DNA of 25,931 nucleotides from BS750m-G62 sp046483505 (GTDB lineage: Bacteria; Planctomycetota; Phycisphaerae; FEN-1346): positions 1 through 25,931 of the forward strand of contig JAWODB010000221.1 in assembly GCA_046483505.1 (NCBI GenBank), given 5' to 3'. The notes beneath the pieces were generated by a model. It ran no database searches. It was not told the DNA's origin and saw only the letters and a program-made list of their open reading frames with translations. The position numbers and the translations under genes are program-made. Shown here piece by piece: positions 6,015 to 13,380 of this stretch. Positions within the stretch are counted from its first letter, which is position 1; the number at the start of each line of letters is the position of its first letter.

Positions 6015-8738
6015 CTAGCCGCGCCGCCTTCTTTGGACCAGGAGACCGATTCCGGCGGCCAGGAGGGCGAGCGTCGCCGGTTCGGGCATCAGCATGAGGC
6101 CGCCTCGGCCGCCGTTGCCGTCGTCGTCGCCGCCCACATACAGACCGCCCGCGTCGGGGAAATGGCCCTCGTGGTAGTAGATGTTCAGGCCCGCGGGGTC
6201 GAGGCAGGAGCCTTCCGTGATGAAGAGGCGGTCGACGTACAGGGCCTCGGCGCCGCTGGAATCGGGCTGGTTGTCGACGAGGTCGACGAGGCGGAGGAGG
6301 GCGGCGGCTTCCTCGCCGCCCACGTGCAGTTCCTCCAGGGCGAAGTTCAAGTCGAAGCCCTGGTTCGAGAAGCCGTAGTCCACCCCGGCCACCTCCAGGG
6401 TGCTCCAGCCGTCCGTGCCGCCCTCGAAGACGAGGGCGAGATTGTTCAGGCCGGCCAGGGCCCGCTCGTCGGTGCTCAGGATGTCGAACGTCGTGGGGCG
6501 CACGCTGCCCGTGTCGTCGGACGTGCCGGTCAGACGGACGGCCGCGCCGGACCGGACCCGCAGGCGGCTGCCGCGGCCGAGGACCATCCGCTCGGTCACG
6601 TGGACGTCGGCGACGGGGCTCATCAGGGCGAGCGTGGCGAGGCGGCTGGACGCGTGCGTCGGATACGGGGAGCCGACCTCGAGGCACCCGGCCGTCAGGC
6701 CGCCGCCGAACAGGCCGTAGGTGGCCTGGCCGTCAATGCGGAGGCGGTCGGTCGCCACGCGGCCGCCCGTCTGCGAGAACGAGGCGCGGTCGCCCCAGCC
6801 CATCAGGGTGATGGACTTGGCCTTCAGGCGGCCGCCGGCCACGTAGACCCGGCTGTGCGGTGGGCAGGGCCACGGGACGGCGTCGTCGGGCAGGGCCACC
6901 GTCTCCGCCAGGCAAAGCGGGTCGGTGATGTCGTGGGGGGCCGGCCCGTTCGTGGCGATGCGAACCGGCATGTACCGGCCCACGTGGAGGGAGCCGAAGG
7001 CGGCCTGGCCCCCGTGTTGGATGTAGGTGGCGAGGCCGGGACCCCAGGCGGGGCCGCCCACCTCGGCCCGGTCGGCCTCCAGCGTGCCGCGGCGGAGCAG
7101 GTACAGCCCCTCCGTGACGGCCAGGTGGTCCAGCCGCACGTCGCCGCTCCATTGGGTGAAGCGACCGCTGGGCCACGGCCGGCGGTGGTGCCTGTGCAGC
7201 GCCGCCTCGGCGACGTTCCTGGCCGCCTCCTCGGCGAGGGCGTCGACGGGCACCGGTTGGCCGGCGAGTCCCCGGCCGACGACCATCCGTCGGGCACGGA
7301 GGCCGCCGCGGGTGACGCCGCTTCGCCAGTCGCGGACCTGGAGGGTGCCCCGGCCGAGGTCCACCTTCCCGCCGCGGACCGCCAGGCCGTTCTCCAGGTC
7401 GATGCCGGCGGGGTACGGCGGGTAGGCGGTATCGTCCGTGGGGCCGGCGGCGGCCAGGAGGTAACCGTGGACGACCGTGAAGTCGTCGATGCGTCCCCAT
7501 CCCACGACGCCGCGGCGGCGGGAGATGTGCAGGGGCCGGCCCGCATGGTGGACGATGCCGGCGGACTCGAAGTGGCCGAACTCCTTGTACGGGTTGAAGC
7601 CGCGCGGGAAGATGGCCAGCGACTCCCGGCCGAGGGCCATGAAGGCGTCGCCGGTATCGGCGAGTTTGCCCCGGCCGAAGTTGAACACGCCGTGGTGGGC
7701 CTTCAGGCCGGTGGCCTCGCCGGCGAAGTCGAGGACGCCGTCGCACGTGATGCCGTCGGCAATGGCGAGGCGGCCGCCGGCGTAGGTCCACGTGCCGCCG
7801 CGGTCGATGGCCAGGAAGTGGGTCCGCAGGCCGCCGCCCTTCTGGACGACGGCGCCGGTCCGGCCGACGTGGACGCGCCGGGCTTCGTGGCGGCCGCCCG
7901 AGATGTCGAGCCGGCCGTCCGACGGCGGGGGCGGCGGCACGTAGACGCTGACGGTGGCCTCGCCCGTCGGCGGATCGACCGGTTCGGCGTCCATCAGGAC
8001 GGGCCCGTCGATGGGCGGCCACGGCCGCGGGCCGCCCACCGTGAGCAGGTCGTGCACGGTCAGCATGCCGCCCTCCAGGACGGCCCGGCCGCGGCCGGTG
8101 GCGCCGATGGCGGCGGCGCCGGCGTGGAACTCGCCGCCGGCCAGGGCGAAGCGGCTGGGCGGCAGGTACAGGTCCACCGCGCCGGCCGTTTGCGTGACGT
8201 CAGGTCTCGGCCCGATGGGCGGTGTCGGCCCGATGGGATAGATTGGCCAGTCGCCGACGGCCAGGCGCTCCGTCTTGGCGGCCCCGCCCGCCTGGGTGAA
8301 CTCGCCGACGCCGTAGTCCCTGCCCACCTGGATTCTGCCGGCCGCCAGGGAGCCCCGGTCGAGTTTGTACGCCGCCGGCAGGTTTGCCCGCGCCCCGATG
8401 TACAGGCCGTGCGTGAAGTCGGCGTGCAGCCAGACCTGGGAGATGGCGCCGCCCCGCCGGCCGCCGATCTCCAGCGTCATGGCCGTGGCGCCCCGGGAGG
8501 CGTCGGAATCGGTCATGTCGCCGGCGTCCGGGTCGCCCGGGACGGTGCGGATGCCGATGACGGCCGTCCCGCCGTTCTGGACGTACGCCCAGTCCGTGTC
8601 GCCGGGGACGCCGGCGGTCCAGTTCTCGGGCAGGAACCAGTTGCCGGGCTGCGACGGGTCGGCCTGCCAGTGGGTATCGTCGGCGGCCGCCGCGGCGGCG
8701 AGCAGAACGGACAGTCCGACAGCGAGCAGGCGTTGCAT
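6015..8738 (-). CDS. Large PEP-CTERM surface protein
   Basis: A 907-residue secreted protein. The signal peptide is MQRLLAVGLSVLLAAAAAADD. Residues about 24-870 are Gly-rich repeats of short beta strands (for example GGTAVIGIRT, GGEFHAGAAAIGATGRGRAVL, GGRLAIADGI, GGTWTYAGG) of the kind that builds a beta-helix in autotransporter-like adhesins. Near the end is LYVDRLFITEGSCLDPAGLN, a module often seen just before the sorting tag. The C-terminus is a PEP-CTERM signal: MPEPATLALLAAG, a hydrophobic helix, then RRRRG. In other bacteria this tag is processed by an exosortase that anchors or releases the protein; no exosortase is in this window. The ATG at 8738 is preferred to a GTG six bases earlier because AGGAGG lies seven bases before it. 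Role unknown; probably cell-surface or matrix. Confidence 0.85.
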   Translation of the reverse strand: MQRLLAVGLSVLLAAAAAADDTHWQADPSQPGNWFLPENWTAGVPGDTDWAYVQNGGTAVIGIRTVPGDPDAGDMTDSDASRGATAMTLEIGGRRGGAISQVWLHADFTHGLYIGARANLPAAYKLDRGSLAAGRIQVGRDYGVGEFTQAGGAAKTERLAVGDWPIYPIGPTPPIGPRPDVTQTAGAVDLYLPPSRFALAGGEFHAGAAAIGATGRGRAVLEGGMLTVHDLLTVGGPRPWPPIDGPVLMDAEPVDPPTGEATVSVYVPPPPPSDGRLDISGGRHEARRVHVGRTGAVVQKGGGLRTHFLAIDRGGTWTYAGGRLAIADGITCDGVLDFAGEATGLKAHHGVFNFGRGKLADTGDAFMALGRESLAIFPRGFNPYKEFGHFESAGIVHHAGRPLHISRRRGVVGWGRIDDFTVVHGYLLAAAGPTDDTAYPPYPAGIDLENGLAVRGGKVDLGRGTLQVRDWRSGVTRGGLRARRMVVGRGLAGQPVPVDALAEEAARNVAEAALHRHHRRPWPSGRFTQWSGDVRLDHLAVTEGLYLLRRGTLEADRAEVGGPAWGPGLATYIQHGGQAAFGSLHVGRYMPVRIATNGPAPHDITDPLCLAETVALPDDAVPWPCPPHSRVYVAGGRLKAKSITLMGWGDRASFSQTGGRVATDRLRIDGQATYGLFGGGLTAGCLEVGSPYPTHASSRLATLALMSPVADVHVTERMVLGRGSRLRVRSGAAVRLTGTSDDTGSVRPTTFDILSTDERALAGLNNLALVFEGGTDGWSTLEVAGVDYGFSNQGFDLNFALEELHVGGEEAAALLRLVDLVDNQPDSSGAEALYVDRLFITEGSCLDPAGLNIYYHEGHFPDAGGLYVGGDDDGNGGRGGLMLMPEPATLALLAAGIGLLVQRRRRG

Positions 8739-9315
8739 GACCACCCCTCCTCCTACGGGCTCTCGCGGGTACCGGAAGGTGTGGGGCTCCGGCGTTCGGT
8801 CCGGCCGCCGCGCACTCCCTGGGTGGGCGACGGCGCACGCTTCTGCGGTCGACGGCCGAGGCGTGCGGCGCAGGCGTGCACGCTCGGCGCGGGGCGCTTC
8901 CGTCGGGACGTCGCGAAGACACCGGGCAGTGGCTGGTCATCCGGCCCCTGGGTGGATGGCCCGGCTTTCCTTGCACGGGTATGCTTTCGCGTTCCAGATG
9001 TCCAGTCAACGGCTTGTGCGCGAATTCAGTGGCGGGCCGCCGGCGGGGCGAAAGGGGCGCCCCCTGGCAGTCCCGGAGCCGAGGCCGAGGTGGGAAGCAT
9101 GCTTTCGCAAAGGCGCGAAAGCATGGCACCCGGCACAATGCAGCCGGGCCGTCGGCCGGCGGCGAAAAGTCTGGCCCCGCCGCGGCACTTTCCCGTATTC
9201 TGACCGATGCGCCGGCGCCTGCCGGCGGTTTAATACCCGATGCGGAAGACCGGCCCGGCCGGCCCGACGGCGGGGCGGCCGGCCGGGGGTCCACGGAACT
9301 CGGAGGAGGTGCATC
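8739..9315. other. 577-bp divergent intergenic region, with an 11-bp hairpin
   Basis: No convincing gene was seen on either strand. It should hold promoters for the PEP-CTERM gene (-) and the double-DUF1080 gene (+), but I see no clear -35/-10 pair. A perfect 11-bp hairpin CATGCTTTCGC-AAAGGC-GCGAAAGCATG lies at 9098-9125, followed by GCACCCGGCAC. A related TATGCTTTCGCG occurs at about 8980, suggesting a short repeat family. A GC-rich hairpin CGCCGGC-GCCT-GCCGGCG lies just before a TTTAATAC stretch near 9230. Confidence 0.5.
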
Positions 9316-10638
9316 ATGCGTGCATGCGTTGCGATGTTGGTCGGTGCGGGACTCGTCCTGGCCTGGGCCGGGACGGCCGCCGCCATCACCCCGGAGGAGA
9401 AGGCGGCCGGGTTCGTCTCGCTCTTCGACGGCAAGACCCTGGAGGGCTGGGACGGCGACCCGCGCCTGTGGTCCGTCCAGGACGGCGCCATCCGCGGCGA
9501 GACGACCGAGGAGAACAAGGCTCACGGCAACACGTTTTGCGTCTGGCGCGGCGGCAAGGTGCGGGATTTCATCCTCAAGATCAAGTTCCGCATCCAGAAC
9601 GGCAACTCCGGCATCCAGTACCGCAGCAAGGAACACAAGAAGTGGCGCATCAACGGGTACCAGGCCGAGGTCGAGAACAATCCCGGCAAGGTCGGCTTCC
9701 TGTACCACGAGGGCGGGCGCGGCTGGCTCGTGAACGTCGGCGACTTCATGGTCATCGAACCGGGCGACGACGGCAAGTGCGAGAAGAAGGTCGTCTCGAA
9801 GGTCTCGGACGTCAATGCCCTCAAGGAGAAGAAATACTACGAGAGCAAGGGCTGGAACGAGTACATCATCATCGCCCAGGGCACTTACCTGCGGCATTAC
9901 CTGAACGGCTACCCCACGATGGCCCTCATCGACAGCGACACCCCCACCGACCCGGACGACCCGAACGACAAGAAGGGCTCCATCCGCGAGGGACTCCTGG
10001 CGCTCCAGATTCACGCCGGGCCGCCCATGGTCGTCGAGTTCAAGGACATCCGCATCAAGCACCTGAAGTCGGATTACGGCAACGCGGTGCGGCTGTTCAA
10101 CGGCGAGAACCTCGACGGATGGACGGTCCCCTTCGAGAAGATGGTCGAGGCCAAGACCTTCACCGTCAAGGACGGTGTCCTGGACGACACGGGCCGGCCC
10201 GCCGGCTACATCCGCACCACCGACGACTTCACCAACTACACGCTGCACCTTCAGTTGCAGCACGTGCAGAAGGGCAACTCCGGCGTCCTGGTGCGGATGA
10301 CCGGCAAGGACAAGGTCTGGCCGAAGTCCATCGAGGCCCAGGGCCAGTCCGGGTCCATGGGCGACATCTGGAATATCGATAAGTTCCCCATGAAGACGGC
10401 CGAGGACCGGACCCGGGGCCGCCACACCGTCAAGCGGCACGAGTCGAACGAGCGGCCCATCGGCGAGTGGAACGATTACTGCATCACCCTGGACGGCGGC
10501 GACCTGGTCATCAAGGTCAACAACCTGATCCAGAACACCGCCACCGAGTGCGAGGAAGTGCCCGGCAAGATCTGCCTCCAGGCCGAGGGCTCGCACAAGC
10601 AGTTCCGCAACATCGTCCTCGTGCCCATCGGGAAGTGA
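9316..10638 (+). CDS. Exported protein with two DUF1080 (3-keto-disaccharide hydrolase) domains
   Basis: A 440-residue protein. Signal peptide MRACVAMLVGAGLVLAWAGTAAA. Domain 1 (about 31-250) opens FVSLFDGKTLEGWDGD, includes NGNSGIQYR and WRINGYQAEVE, and ends DIRIKHLK. Domain 2 (about 256-440) repeats the pattern with VRLFNGENLDGW, KGNSGVLVR, KSIEAQGQSGSMGDIW and a final FRNIVLVPI. The LFDG/GW opening and the GNSG motif are hallmarks of DUF1080, a concanavalin-like fold. Characterised members hydrolyse glycosidic bonds of 3-keto sugars, and Pfam now uses that name. The two domains are clearly divergent, so either they have different substrates or one is only a binding module. The start is fixed by GGAGGAGG ahead of the ATG at 9316. 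It is separated from the downstream sialidase-like gene by repeats, so it is probably monocistronic. Confidence 0.85.
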   Translation: MRACVAMLVGAGLVLAWAGTAAAITPEEKAAGFVSLFDGKTLEGWDGDPRLWSVQDGAIRGETTEENKAHGNTFCVWRGGKVRDFILKIKFRIQNGNSGIQYRSKEHKKWRINGYQAEVENNPGKVGFLYHEGGRGWLVNVGDFMVIEPGDDGKCEKKVVSKVSDVNALKEKKYYESKGWNEYIIIAQGTYLRHYLNGYPTMALIDSDTPTDPDDPNDKKGSIREGLLALQIHAGPPMVVEFKDIRIKHLKSDYGNAVRLFNGENLDGWTVPFEKMVEAKTFTVKDGVLDDTGRPAGYIRTTDDFTNYTLHLQLQHVQKGNSGVLVRMTGKDKVWPKSIEAQGQSGSMGDIWNIDKFPMKTAEDRTRGRHTVKRHESNERPIGEWNDYCITLDGGDLVIKVNNLIQNTATECEEVPGKICLQAEGSHKQFRNIVLVPIGK

Positions 10639-10721
10639 CCGAATTCGGAATTCGGATTGCGGATTTCGGATTGGCGCGGTGGAAGAGCGATAAGCGCGGC
10701 GGGTCTCCGCACCCGCCGCGC
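10638..10721. repeat. AT-richer short-period repeat followed by a 28-bp palindrome
   Basis: 10640-10675 is a run of related 8-10-mers (GAATTCGGAATTCGGATT, then GCGGATTTCGGATT), a pattern familiar as a dispersed intergenic repeat in many genomes. 10694-10721 is an intact copy of the 28-bp palindrome (GCGCGGCGGG-TCTCCGCA-CCCGCCGCGC). Both lie just after the stop of the DUF1080 gene. From here to 10895 I see nothing further. Confidence 0.6.
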
Positions 10722-10895
10722 TCCCGTTGAGAAATGCAGGGAACGTGCCACGGCCGGTCTCGTCCGGCCGTGCGATGCTTGAGCCGGCGACCGAAGGTCG
10801 ACGCGAGCAGGCCGGGCGGCCAGGGCGGATGAGGGCGTCCGGCCGCTTCCGGGGCCGGCTCGAACACCAACGACCGTCGACGTGCCGTCGACGGC

Positions 10896-11025
10896 TTAAC
10901 ACTACAACGCTAACTCGTGCGCGGCGGGTCTCCGCACCCGCCGCGCAGCCCCGTAAGAGGCGTTTCGAGCGCGGTCGCTGCGGAGACCCACCGCGCAAAT
11001 GGCCGACTTAGCGTCGTGGTGTTAA
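10896..11025 (+). mobile_element. Complete MITE-like element with terminal inverted repeats
   Basis: A 130-bp element bounded by TTAACACTACAACGCTAA (10896-10913) and TTAGCGTCGTGGTGTTAA (11008-11025); the second, reverse-complemented, matches the first at 16 of 18 positions. Inside are two 28-bp palindromes in opposite polarity (10919-10946 intact, 10969-10996 decayed). If the outer TTAA on each side is a target-site duplication, the mobile core is 10900-11021. It encodes nothing. Partial copies lie at 4610-4710 and 16415-16469. The right end is 29 bases from the start codon of the sialidase-like gene, so it must form most of that gene's leader or promoter. Confidence 0.7.
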
Positions 11026-11054
11026 CAGCCGCATTCAAAGCCGGGGGCTTTTCC

Positions 11055-12269
11055 ATGTCCGCGAGATGGCTGCCGCCCGTCCTCGTTCTCGTCGCCTGTC
11101 TTGCCCCGGCGGTGCCGGTCGGTGCGTGGGAGGGCGCCCCCGTCGCCTGCCCGGCCCTCGAAGGCCCCCCGCCGCGCACTCTGGAGCCGGGGTACACCCT
11201 CCCCACCATCGACCTCGCCGGCGAGACCGACCGCCAGACGGTCGTCGACCGCGAGGAGGGCCAGTACCTCGGCCATCCCACCACGGTCCTCCTCGAAGAC
11301 CATCGCACCATGTTTGCCGTCTACCCGAAGGGCCACGGCAGCGGGGCCATTGTTCTGAAGCGCTCAGGCGACGCCGGCCTCACGTGGTCCGACCGCCTGC
11401 CCACGCCCGCGAACTGGGCCAGCAGCCAGGAGGTGCCCACGCTCTACCGCACCGTCGCCCCGGACGGGCACCGCTGGCTCATCCTGTTCTCCGGCCTATA
11501 TCCTATCAAGATGGCCCGAAGCGAGGACGACGGGCTGACGTGGACGCCCTTGGAGCCGATCGGCGACTTCGGCGGCGTGGTGGCGATGGCGTCCTGCGTG
11601 CGCCTGGCGGACGGCTCGTACATGGCCCTCTTTCACGACGACGGGCGGTTCATCAGGGGCGGACCGGGCCGGCACCGGCAGTCGCCCGCCGGCAAGCGGA
11701 CCGGCACGTGGACCGTTTACAAGACGCTCTCGTCCGACGGCGGCCTGACGTGGTCGGACCCGATTCCGATCGCGAAGTGGACGGACGGCCCGCACATCTG
11801 CGAGCCGGGGGCGATCCGGTCGCCCGACGGCAAGGAGATCGCCGTCCTTCTCCGCGAGAACAGCCGCAAGTATAATTCCATGGTCATGTTCTCGCGCGAC
11901 GAGGGCCGGACCTGGACGCCGCCCCGCCAGGTGCCGGCGGCCCTCACCGGCGACCGGCACGTGGGCAAATACGCCCCGGACGGGCGGCTGGTCGTCTCGT
12001 TCCGCGACACGACCCGCAAGAGCCCGACGAAGGGCGACTGGGTGATGTGGGTCGGCACGTACGAGGACATCCGGCAGGGGCGCGAGGGGCAGTACCGCGT
12101 CCGTCTCAGGGACAACCACCGCGGCGCCGACTGCGCCTACCCGGCCGTCGAACGGCTGCCCGGCGGCACGTTCATCGCCACGACGTACGGCCACTGGACG
12201 AAGGGCGAGGCGCCGTACATCGTCAGCGTCCGGTTCAAACTGGAGGAAATCGACGCCAGGGCGAAGTGA
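11055..12269 (+). CDS. Exported BNR/sialidase-family protein
   Basis: A 404-residue secreted protein with a signal peptide (MSARWLPPVLVLVACLAPAVPVGA) and a six-bladed propeller of the sialidase/BNR type. Four Asp-boxes are visible: SGDAGLTW (about residue 104), SEDDGLTW (156), SSDGGLTW (226) and SRDEGRTW (280). Between them lie TVLLEDHRTMFAVYP, VRLADGSYMALFHD, CEPGAIRSPDGKEIAVLLREN and APDGRLVVSFRD, the usual strand pattern. True exo-sialidases need an Arg triad, a Tyr and a Glu. The RENS and FRDTTR arginines could serve, but I cannot assign the full set, so the activity may be on another sugar. The start at 11055 gives the signal peptide but has only a weak G-rich ribosome site (GGGGG). The leader is derived from the adjacent MITE-like element. 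It converges with the parvulin gene. Confidence 0.8.
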   Translation: MSARWLPPVLVLVACLAPAVPVGAWEGAPVACPALEGPPPRTLEPGYTLPTIDLAGETDRQTVVDREEGQYLGHPTTVLLEDHRTMFAVYPKGHGSGAIVLKRSGDAGLTWSDRLPTPANWASSQEVPTLYRTVAPDGHRWLILFSGLYPIKMARSEDDGLTWTPLEPIGDFGGVVAMASCVRLADGSYMALFHDDGRFIRGGPGRHRQSPAGKRTGTWTVYKTLSSDGGLTWSDPIPIAKWTDGPHICEPGAIRSPDGKEIAVLLRENSRKYNSMVMFSRDEGRTWTPPRQVPAALTGDRHVGKYAPDGRLVVSFRDTTRKSPTKGDWVMWVGTYEDIRQGREGQYRVRLRDNHRGADCAYPAVERLPGGTFIATTYGHWTKGEAPYIVSVRFKLEEIDARAK

Positions 12270-12275
12270 CCCCTC

Positions 12276-12329
12276 CTCACGCCAAGACGCGAACCGTCGT
12301 TGCCGTTGCCGTTTGTCTCTTGGCGTGAG
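12276..12329. terminator. Possible bidirectional terminator hairpin between convergent genes
   Basis: CTCACGCCAAG (12276-12286) pairs perfectly with CTTGGCGTGAG (12319-12329) around a 32-base loop. It sits in the 82-base gap between the sialidase-like stop and the parvulin stop. There is no T-tract, so it could equally be a dispersed repeat; CGCCAAGACGC-type strings recur at about 15647-15674. Confidence 0.4.
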
Positions 12330-12351
12330 TCGTGAGGCGTGAGGCGGAAGG

Positions 12352-13182
12352 CTACGCTTCTTCGATGGTCGCCTTTTCGCGGAGCGAGTCGAGGTACGTC
12401 TCGACCGCCGCGTCCCGCAACGCCTGCTGGGCGCGCTCGCGGGCGAGGTCCTCGACCTCCTCCAGCGGCACCACGCCCTCGGGCTTGCGGTCGATCATCT
12501 TGACGATGTGCCAGCCGAACCGCGTGGCGAAGATGTCGCTGACCTCGCCGGGCTTCATTTTCCAGATGGTGTTCTCGAACTCCTCGACCATCTGCCCCCG
12601 CGCGAACCACCCCAGGTCCCCGCCGGGGTCCTGGCAGTCGGAGGCGGTGTCGGCGGCCTTGGCGAAATCCTCGCCGGCGTCCAGGCGCTGGCGGGCTTCG
12701 CGGATTTTCTCCTCGGCCACCTCGGGCGGCGTGTTCGCGTCCACGTGCATGACGATGTGGGCGGCATGGACCCGCTCCGGCGCGCGGAACGCGTCGCGGT
12801 TCTCCTCGTAGTAGGCCCGGACCTGTTCGTCGGTCGGTTCGGGCGCCTCGGCGGCGGCGCGTTCGAGGAGCCGCTGGATCTTCAGATTCAGTTCCACCTC
12901 GTCGCGGACCTCGTCCACGTCGGCGTCGTCGCCGAGTTGCCGGCGGGCCCGGTCGAGGGCGTCGGCGAGTTGCTCCTCGGGCAGGGGCTCGGTGTCGGCG
13001 CGGGCGGCCTGTTCGAGCAGCGTCCGCTCGACGGCGTTCTCGCGGGCCCACTGCTGGAGCCGCTCCTCCCGCTCGTCCTTCTCCTCGTCGGCGAAGGTCC
13101 GTTCGAACTCCGGCCGCATGCGTTCGGCCTCGGCCTCGACGGCCTCGTCCTGGATGGCCTCGCCGTTGACGGTGATGGGCAT
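12352..13182 (-). CDS. Parvulin-type peptidyl-prolyl isomerase, apparently cytoplasmic
   Basis: A 276-residue acidic protein. Residues 1-125 form a charged helical region with SurA/PrsA-like character (MPITVNGEAIQDEAVEAEAE and onward). The PpiC/parvulin domain is at about 135-235, with APERVHAAHIVMHV, AGEDFAKAADTASD, CQDPGGDLGWFARGQMVEEF, MKPGEVSDIFATRFGWHIVKM. The GGDLGWF and FGWHIVK blocks are diagnostic. A further helix runs to the C-terminus. These enzymes catalyse cis-trans isomerisation of peptidyl-prolyl bonds and act as chaperones. Unlike SurA or PrsA, no signal peptide or lipobox is visible, and the start at 13182 has a GGAGG site five bases upstream with no better start further up. 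That suggests a cytoplasmic protein or one exported by another route. It converges with the sialidase-like gene and diverges from the glycosidase lipoprotein at 13381. Confidence 0.85.
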   Translation of the reverse strand: MPITVNGEAIQDEAVEAEAERMRPEFERTFADEEKDEREERLQQWARENAVERTLLEQAARADTEPLPEEQLADALDRARRQLGDDADVDEVRDEVELNLKIQRLLERAAAEAPEPTDEQVRAYYEENRDAFRAPERVHAAHIVMHVDANTPPEVAEEKIREARQRLDAGEDFAKAADTASDCQDPGGDLGWFARGQMVEEFENTIWKMKPGEVSDIFATRFGWHIVKMIDRKPEGVVPLEEVEDLARERAQQALRDAAVETYLDSLREKATIEEA

Positions 13183-13216
13183 GGTGCCTCCGGATGACAG
13201 GAATGTTACGCTCGTG

Positions 13217-13244
13217 GCGGGGCGGGTCTCCGGACCCGCCGCGC
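13217..13244. repeat. 28-bp palindromic repeat between divergent genes
   Basis: GCGGGGCGGG-TCTCCGGA-CCCGCCGCGC, two or three bases from consensus. The bases before it (GTTACGCTCGTG) vaguely resemble the CGCTAACTCGTGC that precedes the palindrome in the MITE-like element, so this could be a decayed fragment of it. Confidence 0.65.
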
Positions 13245-13310
13245 TCTTTCAGGCGCGAACGAGCATTGTACCGGCTGACGGTCCGTCCCGCAATGCGCGA
13301 AGCCGCGTCC

Positions 13311-13339
13311 TTGACATTCCCCCACCCGCCCGGTACAGG
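13311..13339 (+). promoter_or_regulatory. Candidate sigma-70 promoter for the glycosidase lipoprotein gene
   Basis: A perfect TTGACA (13311-13316) is followed after 17 bases by TACAGG (13334-13339), 41 bases before the start codon at 13381. The -35 is consensus and the -10 matches three of six. Confidence 0.45.
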
Positions 13340-13380
13340 CAAGGGCAGGGCATTGCCGCCCGCCATCGAAAGGACCCGCC

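Noticed and set aside
5886..9203. Very long open frame on the plus strand (1105 codons)
   Set aside because: It lies opposite the PEP-CTERM gene, has Ala/Gly/Arg/Val-rich shadow composition, no recognisable domain and no ribosome site. The minus frame has a signal peptide and sorting tag.
10794..10895. Possible promoter or small gene after the DUF1080 gene
   Set aside because: No credible hexamer pair and no open frame with a ribosome site; left as unexplained spacer.
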